Source of the DNA: Gammaproteobacteria bacterium MFB021
GTDB lineage: Bacteria > Pseudomonadota > Gammaproteobacteria > Pseudomonadales > Halomonadaceae
Length of the DNA: 63,567 nucleotides
NCBI GenBank assembly: GCA_000737985.1
Contig: JNVT01000010.1
Span: 1-63,567 of the forward strand
Direction: 5' to 3'
Every line of letters begins with the position of its first letter. The first letter of the stretch is position 1. A program made the position numbers and the translations under genes. This document shows positions 51,874 to 62,928 of this stretch, piece by piece. The notes under the pieces were generated by a model. It was given only the letters and a program-made list of their open reading frames with translations, made no database searches and was not told the origin of the DNA.

Positions 51874-51970
51874 AATAGCACCAGCTTGAGCCGCGCCGAG
51901 AGTAGCGTCAAGCTCAACCAAAGTCGCGACCGACGCCTCGCTGCAACTAGAATGAGCCCGCACCGGCCTC

Positions 51971-53167
51971 ATGTCTCAAAGCGTAGGCCAAATGATTCGA
52001 CGCACCCCGCAGATTAGGCACAACGAGGACGTTTTCATCGTGATCGACAAGGAGGTCGCAGTCCCCGCCAGGCTCGCCTGGCTGGAGCCACTCATCGCTC
52101 GGCTGCAGCGCTATCTGTGGCTGTGGCCACCCATCGCTTTCGTACTCGGTCTGCTGGGGTTCTTCCTGGTCAACCGCCAGCAGTGGCTGGGCGCCGTGCT
52201 GGCGATCGGCCTGCTGCTGACCTGGCTGTTGCTGATCATCGAAAGCGTGGCCAGCCGCTGGCTCTCGCGGCGCGGCAGACAATCCGGTCTTCCTCGGGCG
52301 GTGACCACCTTCATCACCCAGATGGTGCACCAGGAGACGCTGTTCTTCTGCCTACCCTTCTTCCTGGCGACCACGATCTGGGCCAGCGGCCAGGCGCTGT
52401 TCACCGGTCTGCTGGTGGGCTGCGCGCTGCTGGCGATTCTCGATCCGCTCTACTTCGGCCTCTCCCAGCGTCACCGCTGGCTCTACTTTCTGCTCCACTC
52501 GCTGTGCGTGTTCGTGGTCATGCTGGTGACACTACCGATCATGTTCAGCCTGACCACCGGCGAAAGCCTGGTGCTGGCGATCGCCGCCATGACCTTCTTC
52601 AGCCTGCCCAGCCTGATCGGCCTGCTGCGACCCGCGGGCGTGATGCGCTGGCTGGCGATGTTCGGCCTGCTGATCCTGCTCGGCGGCCTCGCCTGGAGCG
52701 GGCGTGCCTGGATCCCGCCGGCGACACTGTGGCTGTCGGGCAGCGCGCTCTCGCCGGGCTTCGATACCGCTGCGCGCACGCCGCGGGGCGAGATGGTGCT
52801 GACGCCGGAAAACCTGCGCGCCCGCGGCCTCTACGCCTACACCGCGATTCGCGCCCCGCGCGGCCTGCGCGAGAAGATCTACCACGTCTGGCGCCACGAC
52901 GGCCGGGTGGTGGAGCGTATCGCCCTGATCATCCACGGCGGACGCGACCAGGGCTACCGCGCCTGGACCCACAAGCAGAACTTCAGCGGCGATGTCAGCG
53001 GGCGCTGGCAGATCGACGTCACCACCGCGGTCGGCCAGCGTATCGGCACCCTGCGTTTCACGGTAGCCGACGACGCCGACGCTACCCGCGCCGACGGGCG
53101 TATCCATCGGCCCCCGGGCATCCCCGGCTGGAACATTCGCCATCTGCTAGGCAGCCGCGGCGAGTGA
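51971..53167 (+). CDS. membrane protein with DUF5924-like and DUF2914 domains
   Basis: 398 aa. Six to seven transmembrane helices (about 45-250), then a soluble C-terminal domain (about 270-395) with MVLTPENLRARGLYAYTAIRAPRGLREKIYHVWRHDG and DVSGRWQIDVTTAVGQRIGTLRF, typical of DUF2914. The function is unknown; DUF2914 domains occur on envelope and secreted proteins. The start is uncertain: ATG 51992 is also possible. Divergent from fadBA. Confidence 0.75.
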   Translation: MSQSVGQMIRRTPQIRHNEDVFIVIDKEVAVPARLAWLEPLIARLQRYLWLWPPIAFVLGLLGFFLVNRQQWLGAVLAIGLLLTWLLLIIESVASRWLSRRGRQSGLPRAVTTFITQMVHQETLFFCLPFFLATTIWASGQALFTGLLVGCALLAILDPLYFGLSQRHRWLYFLLHSLCVFVVMLVTLPIMFSLTTGESLVLAIAAMTFFSLPSLIGLLRPAGVMRWLAMFGLLILLGGLAWSGRAWIPPATLWLSGSALSPGFDTAARTPRGEMVLTPENLRARGLYAYTAIRAPRGLREKIYHVWRHDGRVVERIALIIHGGRDQGYRAWTHKQNFSGDVSGRWQIDVTTAVGQRIGTLRFTVADDADATRADGRIHRPPGIPGWNIRHLLGSRGE

Positions 53168-53244
53168 CCACAAGCACCACGACTTGCATTATCCTGCGGC
53201 GCTTTGGAGAATGTTAGGACGTTCACGATTTTAGGTAATCCGCT

Positions 53245-53697
53245 ATGCCGCAACATATCGGCTTCAAACTGGCGCGCCTGCCACGACTCTGGCGTGCCGT
53301 CATCGATGAACGCTTGGCGCCGCTGGGACTGACCCAGACCCGCTGGGTGACGCTCTACAATCTACGCCGCATGGGTGGGGGCCAGGCCCAGTGCGATCTG
53401 GCCCGGGCGATCGGCGTCGAGGCGCCTTCACTGGTACGCACGCTCGATCAGCTGGCCGAGCAGAATTTGATCGAGCGCCGTCCGTGTGCCGAGGATCGTC
53501 GCACCAAACGCCTGCACCTAACCGAAGAGGCGGCGCCGCTGCTGGAGCAGATCGAGGCGATCGTGGACGAGGTGCGCGACGAGATGCTGGCCGGTTTCAG
53601 CACCGAGGACATGGACACCTTCGAGAGCATGCTCGATCGCATCGAGAAGAACGGCGTGGCGCTGCAGCGCCAGTCGGAGCAGAACCGGGCCGGCTGA
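53245..53697 (+). CDS. slyA: SlyA-type MarR-family transcriptional regulator
   Basis: 150 aa. Winged helix (about 45-105): QAQCDLARAIGVEAPSLVRTLDQLAEQNLIERRPCAEDRRTKRLHLTEEA, with the DRR wing motif. FKLARLPRLWRAVIDERLAPLGLTQTRWVTLYNL matches SlyA-type dimerisation helices. SlyA binds DNA as a dimer and often counters H-NS silencing; its target here is unknown. It stands alone between the DUF2914 gene and a convergent unknown gene. Confidence 0.88.
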   Translation: MPQHIGFKLARLPRLWRAVIDERLAPLGLTQTRWVTLYNLRRMGGGQAQCDLARAIGVEAPSLVRTLDQLAEQNLIERRPCAEDRRTKRLHLTEEAAPLLEQIEAIVDEVRDEMLAGFSTEDMDTFESMLDRIEKNGVALQRQSEQNRAG

Positions 53698-53706
53698 GCC
53701 CGCCTT

Positions 53707-54228
53707 TCAACTCGGCCGGGCGGGCGGTGGCGCCGGATTGCCGCTGCCTGCGAGGGTATCGCGCATCGCCTGCCAGCTCGGCCATTCGCGCTCGAAGCGC
53801 GCCAGTTCTACCGCCTCCTGCCACCAGACGCACAGCGTATGCTGATGCGACTCGACCGCCAGCGCATCTGCCGGCAGCGTTTCGAGCCACGCCTCGAGCG
53901 CGGTCAGGCGCTCGGCATCGAGCGAGGGCAGCGGCGCCTGCCGCCAGCGCCAGCCCGCTGCCGCCGGGGCCAGCGCATCACTGCCGACCCGGTCCCTGAC
54001 CAGGGTGAAGTCGCTGCCGGTGAGCGTGCCGGGGTAACGCAGCCGATAGCCGGTCAGCGGCAGATCCGGCTGCGCCAGCGGCGCCTTGGCGAACGACAGC
54101 TCGCCGCCGTTTCCCTTGGCGTGCCGCCTCAGCCGCCCACGCACCGACTCGGCCCGACTCGGGCGCAACCACATCATCGGCGACAGCATCAACAGCACCG
54201 CCACCAGCAGAAATCCCAGTACCGCCAT
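53707..54228 (-). CDS. unknown protein with N-terminal membrane anchor
   Basis: 173 aa from ATG 54228, with GGAGAG 8 nt upstream (the GTG at 54237 abuts it). One transmembrane segment at the N-terminus (MAVLGFLLVAVLLMLSPMMWL), then a basic linker and a Trp-rich soluble domain (AGWRWRQAPLP, TLCVWWQEAVELARFEREW). I recognise no family. Convergent with slyA, 9-bp gap. Confidence 0.7.
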   Translation of the reverse strand: MAVLGFLLVAVLLMLSPMMWLRPSRAESVRGRLRRHAKGNGGELSFAKAPLAQPDLPLTGYRLRYPGTLTGSDFTLVRDRVGSDALAPAAAGWRWRQAPLPSLDAERLTALEAWLETLPADALAVESHQHTLCVWWQEAVELARFEREWPSWQAMRDTLAGSGNPAPPPARPS

Positions 54229-54428
54229 ACCGCACACTCTCCCTGACCACGCGTCTCATCACGGACGTCGTGTTTTCGTGTCTGTTTACAAAGCGTTGCG
54301 CCCAACGCCGGCATGAACGATGATCGGCTGCGGCAGCACGCCGCGGCCTGCGCGCGTCGCCGCCGTTGTACGCCCAATCGACCCAGCTTAGAGTGGGTAT
54401 TGTCATTCGCCGGATGGGGGGTTCACCC

Positions 54429-54884
54429 ATGAGCAACGAATATCACCACGTGCTGGTCGCTGTAGACCTCACCAAGGATTCGCACAAGGTGCTCGAGCGC
54501 GCGATCCCGATTGCCCGCCGCAATCAGGCCAAGCTCTCGATCATGCACACGCTGGAACCGCTCGGCTTTGCCTACGGCGGTGACATTCCGATGGATCTGA
54601 CCAGCATTCAGGACCAGCTGGACGAGCACGCCACCCAGCGCCTGGGCGATATTGCCGATCCCTACGACATTCCGCGCGAGGATCAGCACATCGTGGTCGG
54701 CATGCCCGATACCGAGATCCAGCGCTTTGCCAAGGATCACGATGTCGATCTGATCGTGGTCGGCTCCCACGGCCGCCACGGCTTCGCGCTGCTGCTGGGC
54801 TCCACCTCTACCGGCGTGCTTCACGGCGCCGAGTGCGACGTGCTCGCGGTGCGCGTAGGCAAGGATGGCGAAAGCGCCGAGTAA
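54429..54884 (+). CDS. universal stress protein (UspA family)
   Basis: 151 aa from ATG 54429, GGGG upstream. HHVLVAVDLTKDSHKVLERAI at the start and VVGSHGRHGFALLLGSTSTG near the end, which resembles the ATP-binding G-x2-G-x9-G(S/T) loop of the ATP-binding Usp class. Small cytoplasmic stress-linked protein. Longer in-frame starts lie in the non-coding leader. A terminator follows. Confidence 0.93.
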   Translation: MSNEYHHVLVAVDLTKDSHKVLERAIPIARRNQAKLSIMHTLEPLGFAYGGDIPMDLTSIQDQLDEHATQRLGDIADPYDIPREDQHIVVGMPDTEIQRFAKDHDVDLIVVGSHGRHGFALLLGSTSTGVLHGAECDVLAVRVGKDGESAE

Positions 54885-54894
54885 CCCGGCACCC

Positions 54895-54927
54895 GGCCCA
54901 TCGCGCCCTGCTGCGCGATGGGCCTTT
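54895..54927 (+). terminator. rho-independent terminator after the universal stress gene
   Basis: 12-bp stem GGCCCATCGCGC (54895-54906) and GCGCGATGGGCC (54913-54924), loop CCTGCT, followed by TTT. It sits in the 56-bp gap to the convergent uup gene and may serve both. Confidence 0.85.
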
Positions 54928-54940
54928 CGACACCCAGGCT

Positions 54941-56893
<1,953 letters not shown>

Positions 56894-57034
56894 GTTGATC
56901 CTCTCGGTGGTGATGCATGCATGATCGTCGGCCATTGTACCCTGCCGGGGCGGCTGCACCGATAGCAGGCTGCACTCGCGGGGCCGGCGTTCTACAATGG
57001 GCGGCTTCGAAACACCCACTGCAAGGAGTGCCGC

Positions 57035-57910
57035 TTGAGCGACACGCCCCACGACGCCCTGTCCGCCACCGACTCGCCGCTCCCCGAAGCGCTGCGTCTC
57101 TCCGCCCCCGCGGCACTGGTCGACATCGGCGCCAACCTCACCCACGAGAGCTTCGCCTCCGATCTGCCGGCAGTGCTGGCCAGGGCCGAGGCGGCCAACG
57201 TGCGCGCCCTGGTCGTGACCGGCGCCGACCCCGATGGTTCCGAGCGTGCCTGCGAGCTGAGCCAGTGCTACCCCAACCTGTGGGCCACCGCCGGCGTACA
57301 TCCGCACCACGCCGCCGACTGGGATGCCGCGCTGGAGCGTCGTATGCGCGAACTGCACGCCCAGCCCCGGGTGGTGGCAGTGGGCGAATGCGGGCTCGAC
57401 TTCAATCGCAATTTTTCCTCGCCGGCGGACCAGGAACGGGCCTTCGAGGCGCAGTTGGCGCTGGCCGCGGAGTCCGGGCTGCCGCTGTTCCTCCACGAGC
57501 GAGACGCCGGCCGACGCATGCTGGAGATGCTGCGCGAGTGGCGCCACCGCTTGAGCGATGCGGTGATCCACTGCTTCACCGGCGAGCGCGATATCCTCTA
57601 CGGCTATCTCGACCTCGATCTGCACATCGGCCAGACCGGCTGGCTGAGCGACGAGCGTCGCGGCCACCATCTACGTGAATTCATTGGCGAAGTACCCGCC
57701 GAACGCCTGATGGTGGAGACCGACTGCCCCTATCTGCTGCCGCGCAATCTGCCGGCCAAGATCAAGGGCCGTCGCCACGAGCCGGCTCTGCTACCTTGGA
57801 TAGTGAGGGAGCTGGCGCGCTGGCGCGGCGAAGACGAGGAGACGCTGGCCCGCGTCACCACCCGGACCGCCAGCCGCTTCTTCCGTCTGCAGGAGACTTT
57901 CGAGCCATGA
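57035..57910 (+). CDS. tatD: TatD family metal-dependent DNase
   Basis: 291 aa, TTG start with AAGGAG 6-7 nt upstream. Metal ligands visible in GVHPHHA, GECGLDFNRNFS, HERDA, HCFTG and ETDCPYLLP; the sequence is close to Escherichia coli TatD, with about 27 extra N-terminal residues before VDIGANLTHESF. 3'-5' exonuclease implicated in DNA repair and quality control. The stop overlaps the next gene (ATGA). Confidence 0.94.
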   Translation: MSDTPHDALSATDSPLPEALRLSAPAALVDIGANLTHESFASDLPAVLARAEAANVRALVVTGADPDGSERACELSQCYPNLWATAGVHPHHAADWDAALERRMRELHAQPRVVAVGECGLDFNRNFSSPADQERAFEAQLALAAESGLPLFLHERDAGRRMLEMLREWRHRLSDAVIHCFTGERDILYGYLDLDLHIGQTGWLSDERRGHHLREFIGEVPAERLMVETDCPYLLPRNLPAKIKGRRHEPALLPWIVRELARWRGEDEETLARVTTRTASRFFRLQETFEP

Positions 57911-58383
57911 GCGAATTTCCCGGTTTCATTGCCGTGGAGACCGGCGATGACAACGCCATACCGCTGGCGATCGCCTGGGCGTTGCCCAACGGCCAGGTCA
58001 AGCACACTCTGATCCAGCCCGATGATGACTGGCTCGACGAGGAGCTACTCTCGCTCGGAGGCTACGGTCTGGACGAGCTGCGCCAGCTCGGCGTGAGCCC
58101 GCTGGACGTGCTGCGCGAGCTGGAGAACGACCACTTCAGCCAGACGCTCTATACCGCCGGCGTGCAGGATGACGAAGCGGCGCTGTCGCGAATGTTCGAC
58201 GACTTCGGCGTCGACCCGTTCGTCGAACTGGCACCGGCGGAGATTCTCTACCCGGATCTATCGCCCGGCGAGTGGTCGCGCGCCCGTGGCGAGCTTTTCG
58301 GCGAGCTGGGGCTGGAGCCGCTGCGCCCGGAGCACGAAGTCCAGGTGATGCTCTATCTGCACCAGCGCCTGACCCAGGGGTGA
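57907..58383 (+). CDS. unknown protein, possibly a degenerate DnaQ-like fold
   Basis: 158 aa from ATG 57907, overlapping tatD by 4 bp, so translation is coupled. The order FIAVETGDD, IAWALPNGQVKHTLIQPDDDW, LGVSPLDVLRELE and TAGVQDDEAALSRMFDDFG resembles the strand/helix layout of DnaQ-like exonucleases, but the first catalytic Asp is replaced (VET in place of DxE). Acidic, soluble. Its tie to a 3'-5' nuclease gene is suggestive. The fold call is inference. Confidence 0.65.
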   Translation: MSEFPGFIAVETGDDNAIPLAIAWALPNGQVKHTLIQPDDDWLDEELLSLGGYGLDELRQLGVSPLDVLRELENDHFSQTLYTAGVQDDEAALSRMFDDFGVDPFVELAPAEILYPDLSPGEWSRARGELFGELGLEPLRPEHEVQVMLYLHQRLTQG

Positions 58384-58405
58384 TGGCTGCGGCTGGCAGC
58401 GGTGA

Positions 58406-58966
58406 TCAAGCGCTGGTGAGCACCGCTGCCAGCCGCGCGCGACCGGTTGCGATCGCCGCCTCTCGCGTCTCGCACCGACGGTAGAACGCCCGCAGCGTGG
58501 CGGCGAAAGCCTCGGCACGCGGCGGCAAACCCTGTTCACGATAGCGCTCGGCGCGTGCCGCGACCTTGGCGGCGAAGGCCTGGCGGTCGACGGCGACGCC
58601 ATCGAGATTGTCCACGCTGACCTCGAAGGGCTTGGCGCAGGCCTCGCACAGCAGCCGCTCCAACGCCTGCGGGGCGACCTCGACCCGTTCGAACACCGCC
58701 TGCTGGTCGGCATCGCGGCCGTCCGGTTCGTACCAGTAGCCGTAATCCTCCAACTGACGCCGCGCCGCACCGGCGATGCACCAGTGGCTCACCTCGTGCA
58801 GGGCGCTGGCGAAAAAACCGTGGGCGAAGACGATACGGTGATAGCCGATATCGCCACCGGCAGGCAGATAGATCGGCTCGTCGCCGCCCTTGATCAGGCG
58901 CGTATTGAAGGTGTCTGCGAAGACCCCATCGAATAGCGCCATGACATCATCGATTGCGTGCACCAT
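58406..58966 (-). CDS. epmC: elongation factor P hydroxylase
   Basis: 186 aa from ATG 58966, preceded by AGGAGGAG; the in-frame ATG at 59005 is rejected. Iron-binding motif HEVSHW with FNTRLIKGGDEPIYLPA and YHRIVFAHGFFASALHE, the EpmC/YfcM signature. EpmC hydroxylates the lysyl-lysine on EF-P. epmA and epmB are not in the window. Divergent from the MATE pump. Confidence 0.93.
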   Translation of the reverse strand: MVHAIDDVMALFDGVFADTFNTRLIKGGDEPIYLPAGGDIGYHRIVFAHGFFASALHEVSHWCIAGAARRQLEDYGYWYEPDGRDADQQAVFERVEVAPQALERLLCEACAKPFEVSVDNLDGVAVDRQAFAAKVAARAERYREQGLPPRAEAFAATLRAFYRRCETREAAIATGRARLAAVLTSA

Positions 58967-59077
58967 CACTCCTCCTGAACCGGCCGGCAGTATACGTAAG
59001 TCCATGCCCGGCGCCGAGCATCCCCCTGCGACTCCTGCTAATATTCCCGCCCTGTCCGTTCGGTCAAGGAGCGAGCC

Positions 59078-60526
59078 GTGTCGACCCTCACCCGCCTGCC
59101 GCGCTGGCGTCGCGAAACGGCGGCGCTGCTGCGTCTGAGTCTGCCGATCTGCGGCGCCCAGCTGGCGCAGTCCGGCATGAGCGCTGCCGATGTGATCATG
59201 TCCGGGCGCGCCAGCGCCACCGACCTCGCGGCGGTCTCGGTCGGGGCCAGCCTGTGGGTGCCGATGATGCTGCTGATGACCGGGACGCTGATGGGGCTGA
59301 CACCGCTAGTGGCCCATCAGATGGGTGCCGGCCGGCCCCAGCACGTGCGCGCCAAGGTGCACCAGGCGCTATGGGTCGCGCTGGTATTCGGCTGCCTCGC
59401 GGCACTCATCCTCGGGCTGGGCTCGGGTCTGGTGTTCCGCTGGATGCATGTACCCACGGAGGTCGCGGCCCTGGCCACCGGCTATCTCGGCGCTGTCGCC
59501 TGGGGGATTCCGGCGGTAGCGTTCTACCAGGCGCTGCGCGCCTTCTCCGACGGCATGCATCACACACGCCCGGCGCTGTGGATCAGCCTGATCGGGCTGG
59601 CGGTCAACGTGCCCAGCAACTATCTGCTGATCTACGGCGGCCCGGGGCTGGTCGAACTGCTGGGTAGCGGCGTGCCCGCGCCGCTGCAGCAATTGCCGGC
59701 GCTGGGCGCGCTGGGCTGCGGCATCGCCACCGCGCTGTCGATGTGGTCAATGTGTCTGGGCATGGCCTGGTACACCCGCCGCAGCCGCGCTTACGCCCCG
59801 GTAGTGATCTGGACCGCGCCGACCGCGCCGCGTCTGAGAGAGATCGGCGAGCTGCTCTATATCGGTCTGCCCATCGGGCTGGCGATCTTTTTCGAGGTCA
59901 CGCTGTTCACCGTGATCACCCTGCTGGTGGCCTATCTCGGTGAAGTCACCGTCGCCGCCCACCAGATCGCGCTCAACGTCACCTCGATCCTGTTCATGCT
60001 GCCGCTGTCGCTGAGCATGGCGCTGACGGTACGGGTCAGCAATCGGATGGGGGCCGGCGACCCGGGGGAAGCCCGCTTCGTGGCCTGGAACGGAGTGGCC
60101 GTGGGTCTGCTGCTGGCGCTGTTCAACTGCGCCGTGCTGTGGCTGCTGGCGCGCCCCATCGTCACCCTCTACAGCGCCGATAGCGCCGTGCAGTCATTGG
60201 CGCTCTCGCTGATCTTGCTGGCGATGCTGTTCCAGGTCTCGGACTCACTGCAGGTCAACCTGGCGGGCGCACTGCGCGGCTACAAGGACACCCGGGTGGT
60301 GATGGGCATCACGCTGATCGCCTACTGGGTCATCGGGCTGGGCGTGGGGCATACCCTGGGGCGTGGCCTGGCAGGAATCCCCGAACTGGGCATCTATGGC
60401 TACTGGATCGGCCTCAACGCGGGCCTGACCGCAGCCGCCCTGATGCTGGGCTGGCGTCTGCTGATCAAGGGCCGCACATCGCGCCAGGCCGCACACGACG
60501 GTGGAAAATCGACAGCCGGGGCTTAA
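59078..60526 (+). CDS. MATE family efflux transporter (NorM-like)
   Basis: 482 aa, GTG start with AAGGAG 6 nt upstream. Twelve transmembrane helices in two MATE repeats: LSLPICGAQLAQSGMSAADVIMSGRASATDLAAVSVG and IGLPIGLAIFFEVTLFTVITLLVAYLGEVTVAAHQIALNVTSI regions align as the duplicated halves. Na+ or H+ driven export of cationic drugs or metabolites. The stop lies in the loop of a terminator-like hairpin. Confidence 0.93.
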   Translation: MSTLTRLPRWRRETAALLRLSLPICGAQLAQSGMSAADVIMSGRASATDLAAVSVGASLWVPMMLLMTGTLMGLTPLVAHQMGAGRPQHVRAKVHQALWVALVFGCLAALILGLGSGLVFRWMHVPTEVAALATGYLGAVAWGIPAVAFYQALRAFSDGMHHTRPALWISLIGLAVNVPSNYLLIYGGPGLVELLGSGVPAPLQQLPALGALGCGIATALSMWSMCLGMAWYTRRSRAYAPVVIWTAPTAPRLREIGELLYIGLPIGLAIFFEVTLFTVITLLVAYLGEVTVAAHQIALNVTSILFMLPLSLSMALTVRVSNRMGAGDPGEARFVAWNGVAVGLLLALFNCAVLWLLARPIVTLYSADSAVQSLALSLILLAMLFQVSDSLQVNLAGALRGYKDTRVVMGITLIAYWVIGLGVGHTLGRGLAGIPELGIYGYWIGLNAGLTAAALMLGWRLLIKGRTSRQAAHDGGKSTAGA

Positions 60527-60535
60527 CACCCCGGC
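60515..60535 (+). terminator. hairpin over the MATE gene stop codon
   Basis: GCCGGGG (60515-60521), loop CTTAACA holding the TAA stop, CCCCGGC (60529-60535). No T-run follows, so it is a modest terminator candidate. Confidence 0.45.
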
Positions 60536-60569
60536 AGAGGCTATGCTAATAGTGACCTCAAGCCTTCAT

Positions 60570-60656
60570 GACAGTGGTCGTATGTCGTGACAGTAGCTAT
60601 AGATGATAGATAAGTGATAGATAGACAAGGGGTAGCGAGCAGATCTTAGACAGTGG
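60570..60656 (+). repeat. short direct repeats upstream of the 60764 gene
   Basis: GACAGTRG occurs three times (60570-60577, 60589-60596, 60649-60656), and TGATAGATA occurs twice 11 bp apart (60604 and 60615). They lie in the 237-bp leader of the next gene. Possibly operator half-sites; no regulator is known. Confidence 0.4.
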
Positions 60657-60763
60657 CGTGACGCGGTAACCAGCCACACGAGGCAACAGCGAGTGATATA
60701 ACCACAGCGGCTGCAGGTGGTTCCGAGGCCCAAGCCGACCGATTGCCGACCAGGAGGGTAGCC

Positions 60764-61459
60764 ATGGGAAGCCAACTTTCCCCCCGCTCCGCGCAGATCA
60801 TCGATCTCGAGACCATGAGGCACCGGCTAAGGGCAAGACAGCGGCTGGTCAGATTGTCGCCCGAGCTCGACGGGCTGGAAATGCTCTACTATCTCGCGTC
60901 CGAGCCCGACACCCTTTACGCCATGCCGCTGCTGGCCTGGGGGCTACGTGAGGATGGCGAAGTAGTGGGACTGGTGCCGTGGATGGAGAGCCTCAGCGCC
61001 TGCCACGAACTCGATGACCCGGAGTACGGTCATTTCGTCGGCTACCGCGACCCCGAAACGCGGGAGATCTTACACCTCGCCCCGGAGCACAAGATCGCCG
61101 AACTCGAGCATGCCGCGGCCTATTTCGACTATGAAGAGACGCTGGACATCTCCTTGACCCAGCAACTGCCGGAGACCCAGGGCACCCACGCCCTGTGCAT
61201 GGACAGCGATGGGCGTCCCTGGCAGTTGAAGCAGATCGTTGCCTGGCATCTCTACAGCGACGGCACCGTCGATGCCATGCTGGTCGACGACGCCCGCGTC
61301 GAGTCGCTACCGGTGCTGCCGGGGGATGACTGCCTCTATCCCGGGCGTAGCCGGCACGAGACCCTCTATTTCTTCCAGCGCTATATCGCCAATCGTATTC
61401 GCAACGAAGATCCGGACACGCTGGAAGCACTGGCACTGATGGTCATGCCGGGCAGTTGA
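60764..61459 (+). CDS. unknown conserved-looking protein
   Basis: 231 aa from ATG 60764, with CAGGAGGGT 6 nt upstream. Soluble and acidic, no signal peptide. Visible blocks: LLAWGLREDGEVVGLVPWMESLSAC, GHFVGYRDPETREILHLAPEHK, QIVAWHLYSDGTVDAMLVDD and RHETLYFFQRYIANRIRNEDPDTLEAL. I recognise no family or motif. Convergent with tusA, 16-bp gap. Confidence 0.75.
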   Translation: MGSQLSPRSAQIIDLETMRHRLRARQRLVRLSPELDGLEMLYYLASEPDTLYAMPLLAWGLREDGEVVGLVPWMESLSACHELDDPEYGHFVGYRDPETREILHLAPEHKIAELEHAAAYFDYEETLDISLTQQLPETQGTHALCMDSDGRPWQLKQIVAWHLYSDGTVDAMLVDDARVESLPVLPGDDCLYPGRSRHETLYFFQRYIANRIRNEDPDTLEALALMVMPGS

Positions 61460-61475
61460 GCCCGGCAATTCACGC

Positions 61476-61721
61476 TTAGCCGCCAAGCCGCAGCCGATAG
61501 CGATAGCGTCCTTCCTCTTCGCTCTGCTCGATCAGCTCGTGCCCCAAAAAGCTGCAGAACTTGGGAATGTCGCGCGTCGTCGCGGGGTCGGTGGCAATCA
61601 CCTGCAGAATCTGCCCCGGCTGCATGTCGCGCACCTTGTTGTGCATCAGCATGATCGGCTCCGGGCAGTAAAGCCCTTGGGTGTCGAGCGTCTCTTCCTG
61701 CGCTGTGTCCTGACTCTGCAT
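61476..61721 (-). CDS. tusA: sulfurtransferase TusA
   Basis: 81 aa from ATG 61721, chosen because GGAGGAGGG precedes it and the length equals Escherichia coli TusA; the ATG at 61745 overlaps the rlmM stop (ATGA) and adds eight residues. Active Cys in [29 protein letters not shown] is the family signature. Passes sulfur from IscS toward TusBCD/E for tRNA 2-thiouridine. Confidence 0.94.
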   Translation of the reverse strand: MQSQDTAQEETLDTQGLYCPEPIMLMHNKVRDMQPGQILQVIATDPATTRDIPKFCSFLGHELIEQSEEEGRYRYRLRLGG

Positions 61722-61741
61722 GTCGCCCTCCTCCGGCGCCG

Positions 61742-62812
61742 TCATCCGTCGATCCGCACGTGCACGGTGACTTCTTCACGATCATGATACAGGTGGCGAC
61801 AGGCGATGGTCGCGCTGACACCGTGGGCATGCAGCGTCTCTTCGAGCCGTACCAGGCAGCGCCGCACTTCGTCCCAGCGCTTCTTCATCGGCAGCTTGAG
61901 ATTGAAGATCGCTTCTCGACACCAGCGCCGCATCAGCCAGCGCTCGACCATGTCGATCACCCGCATCGGCTTGTCGACGATATCGCAGACCAGCCAGTCC
62001 AGACGATAAGGCGGCTCCCAGACGAAGCCATCCTCGCGCAGATGCTCGACCTGGCCGGTGGCCATCAGGGCCTTGTCCATGGGGCCGTTATCGATGGCAT
62101 AGACGAACAGGCCCTTGCGCACCAACTGATAGGTCCAGCCGCCGGGAGCCGCGCCGAGATCGACCGCCTGCATCCCCGAAGAGAGCCGCGTCTCCCAGCT
62201 TTCCTTCGGGATGAAGGTATGCCAGGCCTCCTCCAGCTTGAGCGTGGAGCGGCTAGGAGCATCGGCGGGGTGGCGCAGGCGCAGCACGCCACCGGGATGC
62301 TCGCTACGATTGCCGGGAAAGCTGATCCCTACCTGGACACGATCGCCGGCCAGCCAGAACAGATGCAGCCTTCTACCACCGGCCTTGCGGCGCAGCCCGC
62401 CACCGCGCTTTAGCGCGCTCTCCAGCGGGCGGCTGAGCGACTTCGCCAAGCGCCCCAGTGCCTTGCCATCATTGGTATCCGGGGTCTCGTGCCAGACCGC
62501 CTCGAAGCTCCAGCCGCTCTCCTCGACCAAGCGGGTAATGGGCGAGATCCGATCTTCCCGGTCCAGGGTCAGCGGCATGAAGGCCACCAGCGACTGACGC
62601 GCGAAAACCAGGGATGCCAGCGGCAGCTGGCGATGCACGGCGTTGGCCGGGCCCGATTCGGTCTGCCAGCAGACGAAGCCGCTATCGGGTTCAGCCAGGG
62701 CGATATACCCCAGCTCGCCAGCCGCCGCGGTGCGCTCGGTAATCTCCGCAGCCAGGTCGGATTCGAAACCGGCTCGACAGTAAAGCAGCCATGCGTTGGG
62801 GACTTGGCTCAC
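61742..62812 (-). CDS. rlmM: 23S rRNA C2498 2'-O-ribose methyltransferase
   Basis: 356 aa from GTG 62812, with AGAGG upstream; the frame extending to 62929 lacks homology. N-terminal THUMP-like half, C-terminal Rossmann methyltransferase: [16 protein letters not shown] (SAM motif I), [15 protein letters not shown] and [10 protein letters not shown] (catalytic Lys region). Methylates C2498 of 23S rRNA. Adjacent to tusA, and the rRNA operon follows on the right. Confidence 0.94.
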   Translation of the reverse strand: MSQVPNAWLLYCRAGFESDLAAEITERTAAAGELGYIALAEPDSGFVCWQTESGPANAVHRQLPLASLVFARQSLVAFMPLTLDREDRISPITRLVEESGWSFEAVWHETPDTNDGKALGRLAKSLSRPLESALKRGGGLRRKAGGRRLHLFWLAGDRVQVGISFPGNRSEHPGGVLRLRHPADAPSRSTLKLEEAWHTFIPKESWETRLSSGMQAVDLGAAPGGWTYQLVRKGLFVYAIDNGPMDKALMATGQVEHLREDGFVWEPPYRLDWLVCDIVDKPMRVIDMVERWLMRRWCREAIFNLKLPMKKRWDEVRRCLVRLEETLHAHGVSATIACRHLYHDREEVTVHVRIDG

Positions 62813-62928
62813 ACTCGCCTCTTTTTTCGGATACTCATCAATCGTGGGCGACACGATACCACGTGTCGTCAGGGAGCAGGTGCTGTCCCAGAAAGTCCGG
62901 CGTCGAAACCGCCGTATCGACACGTCCA

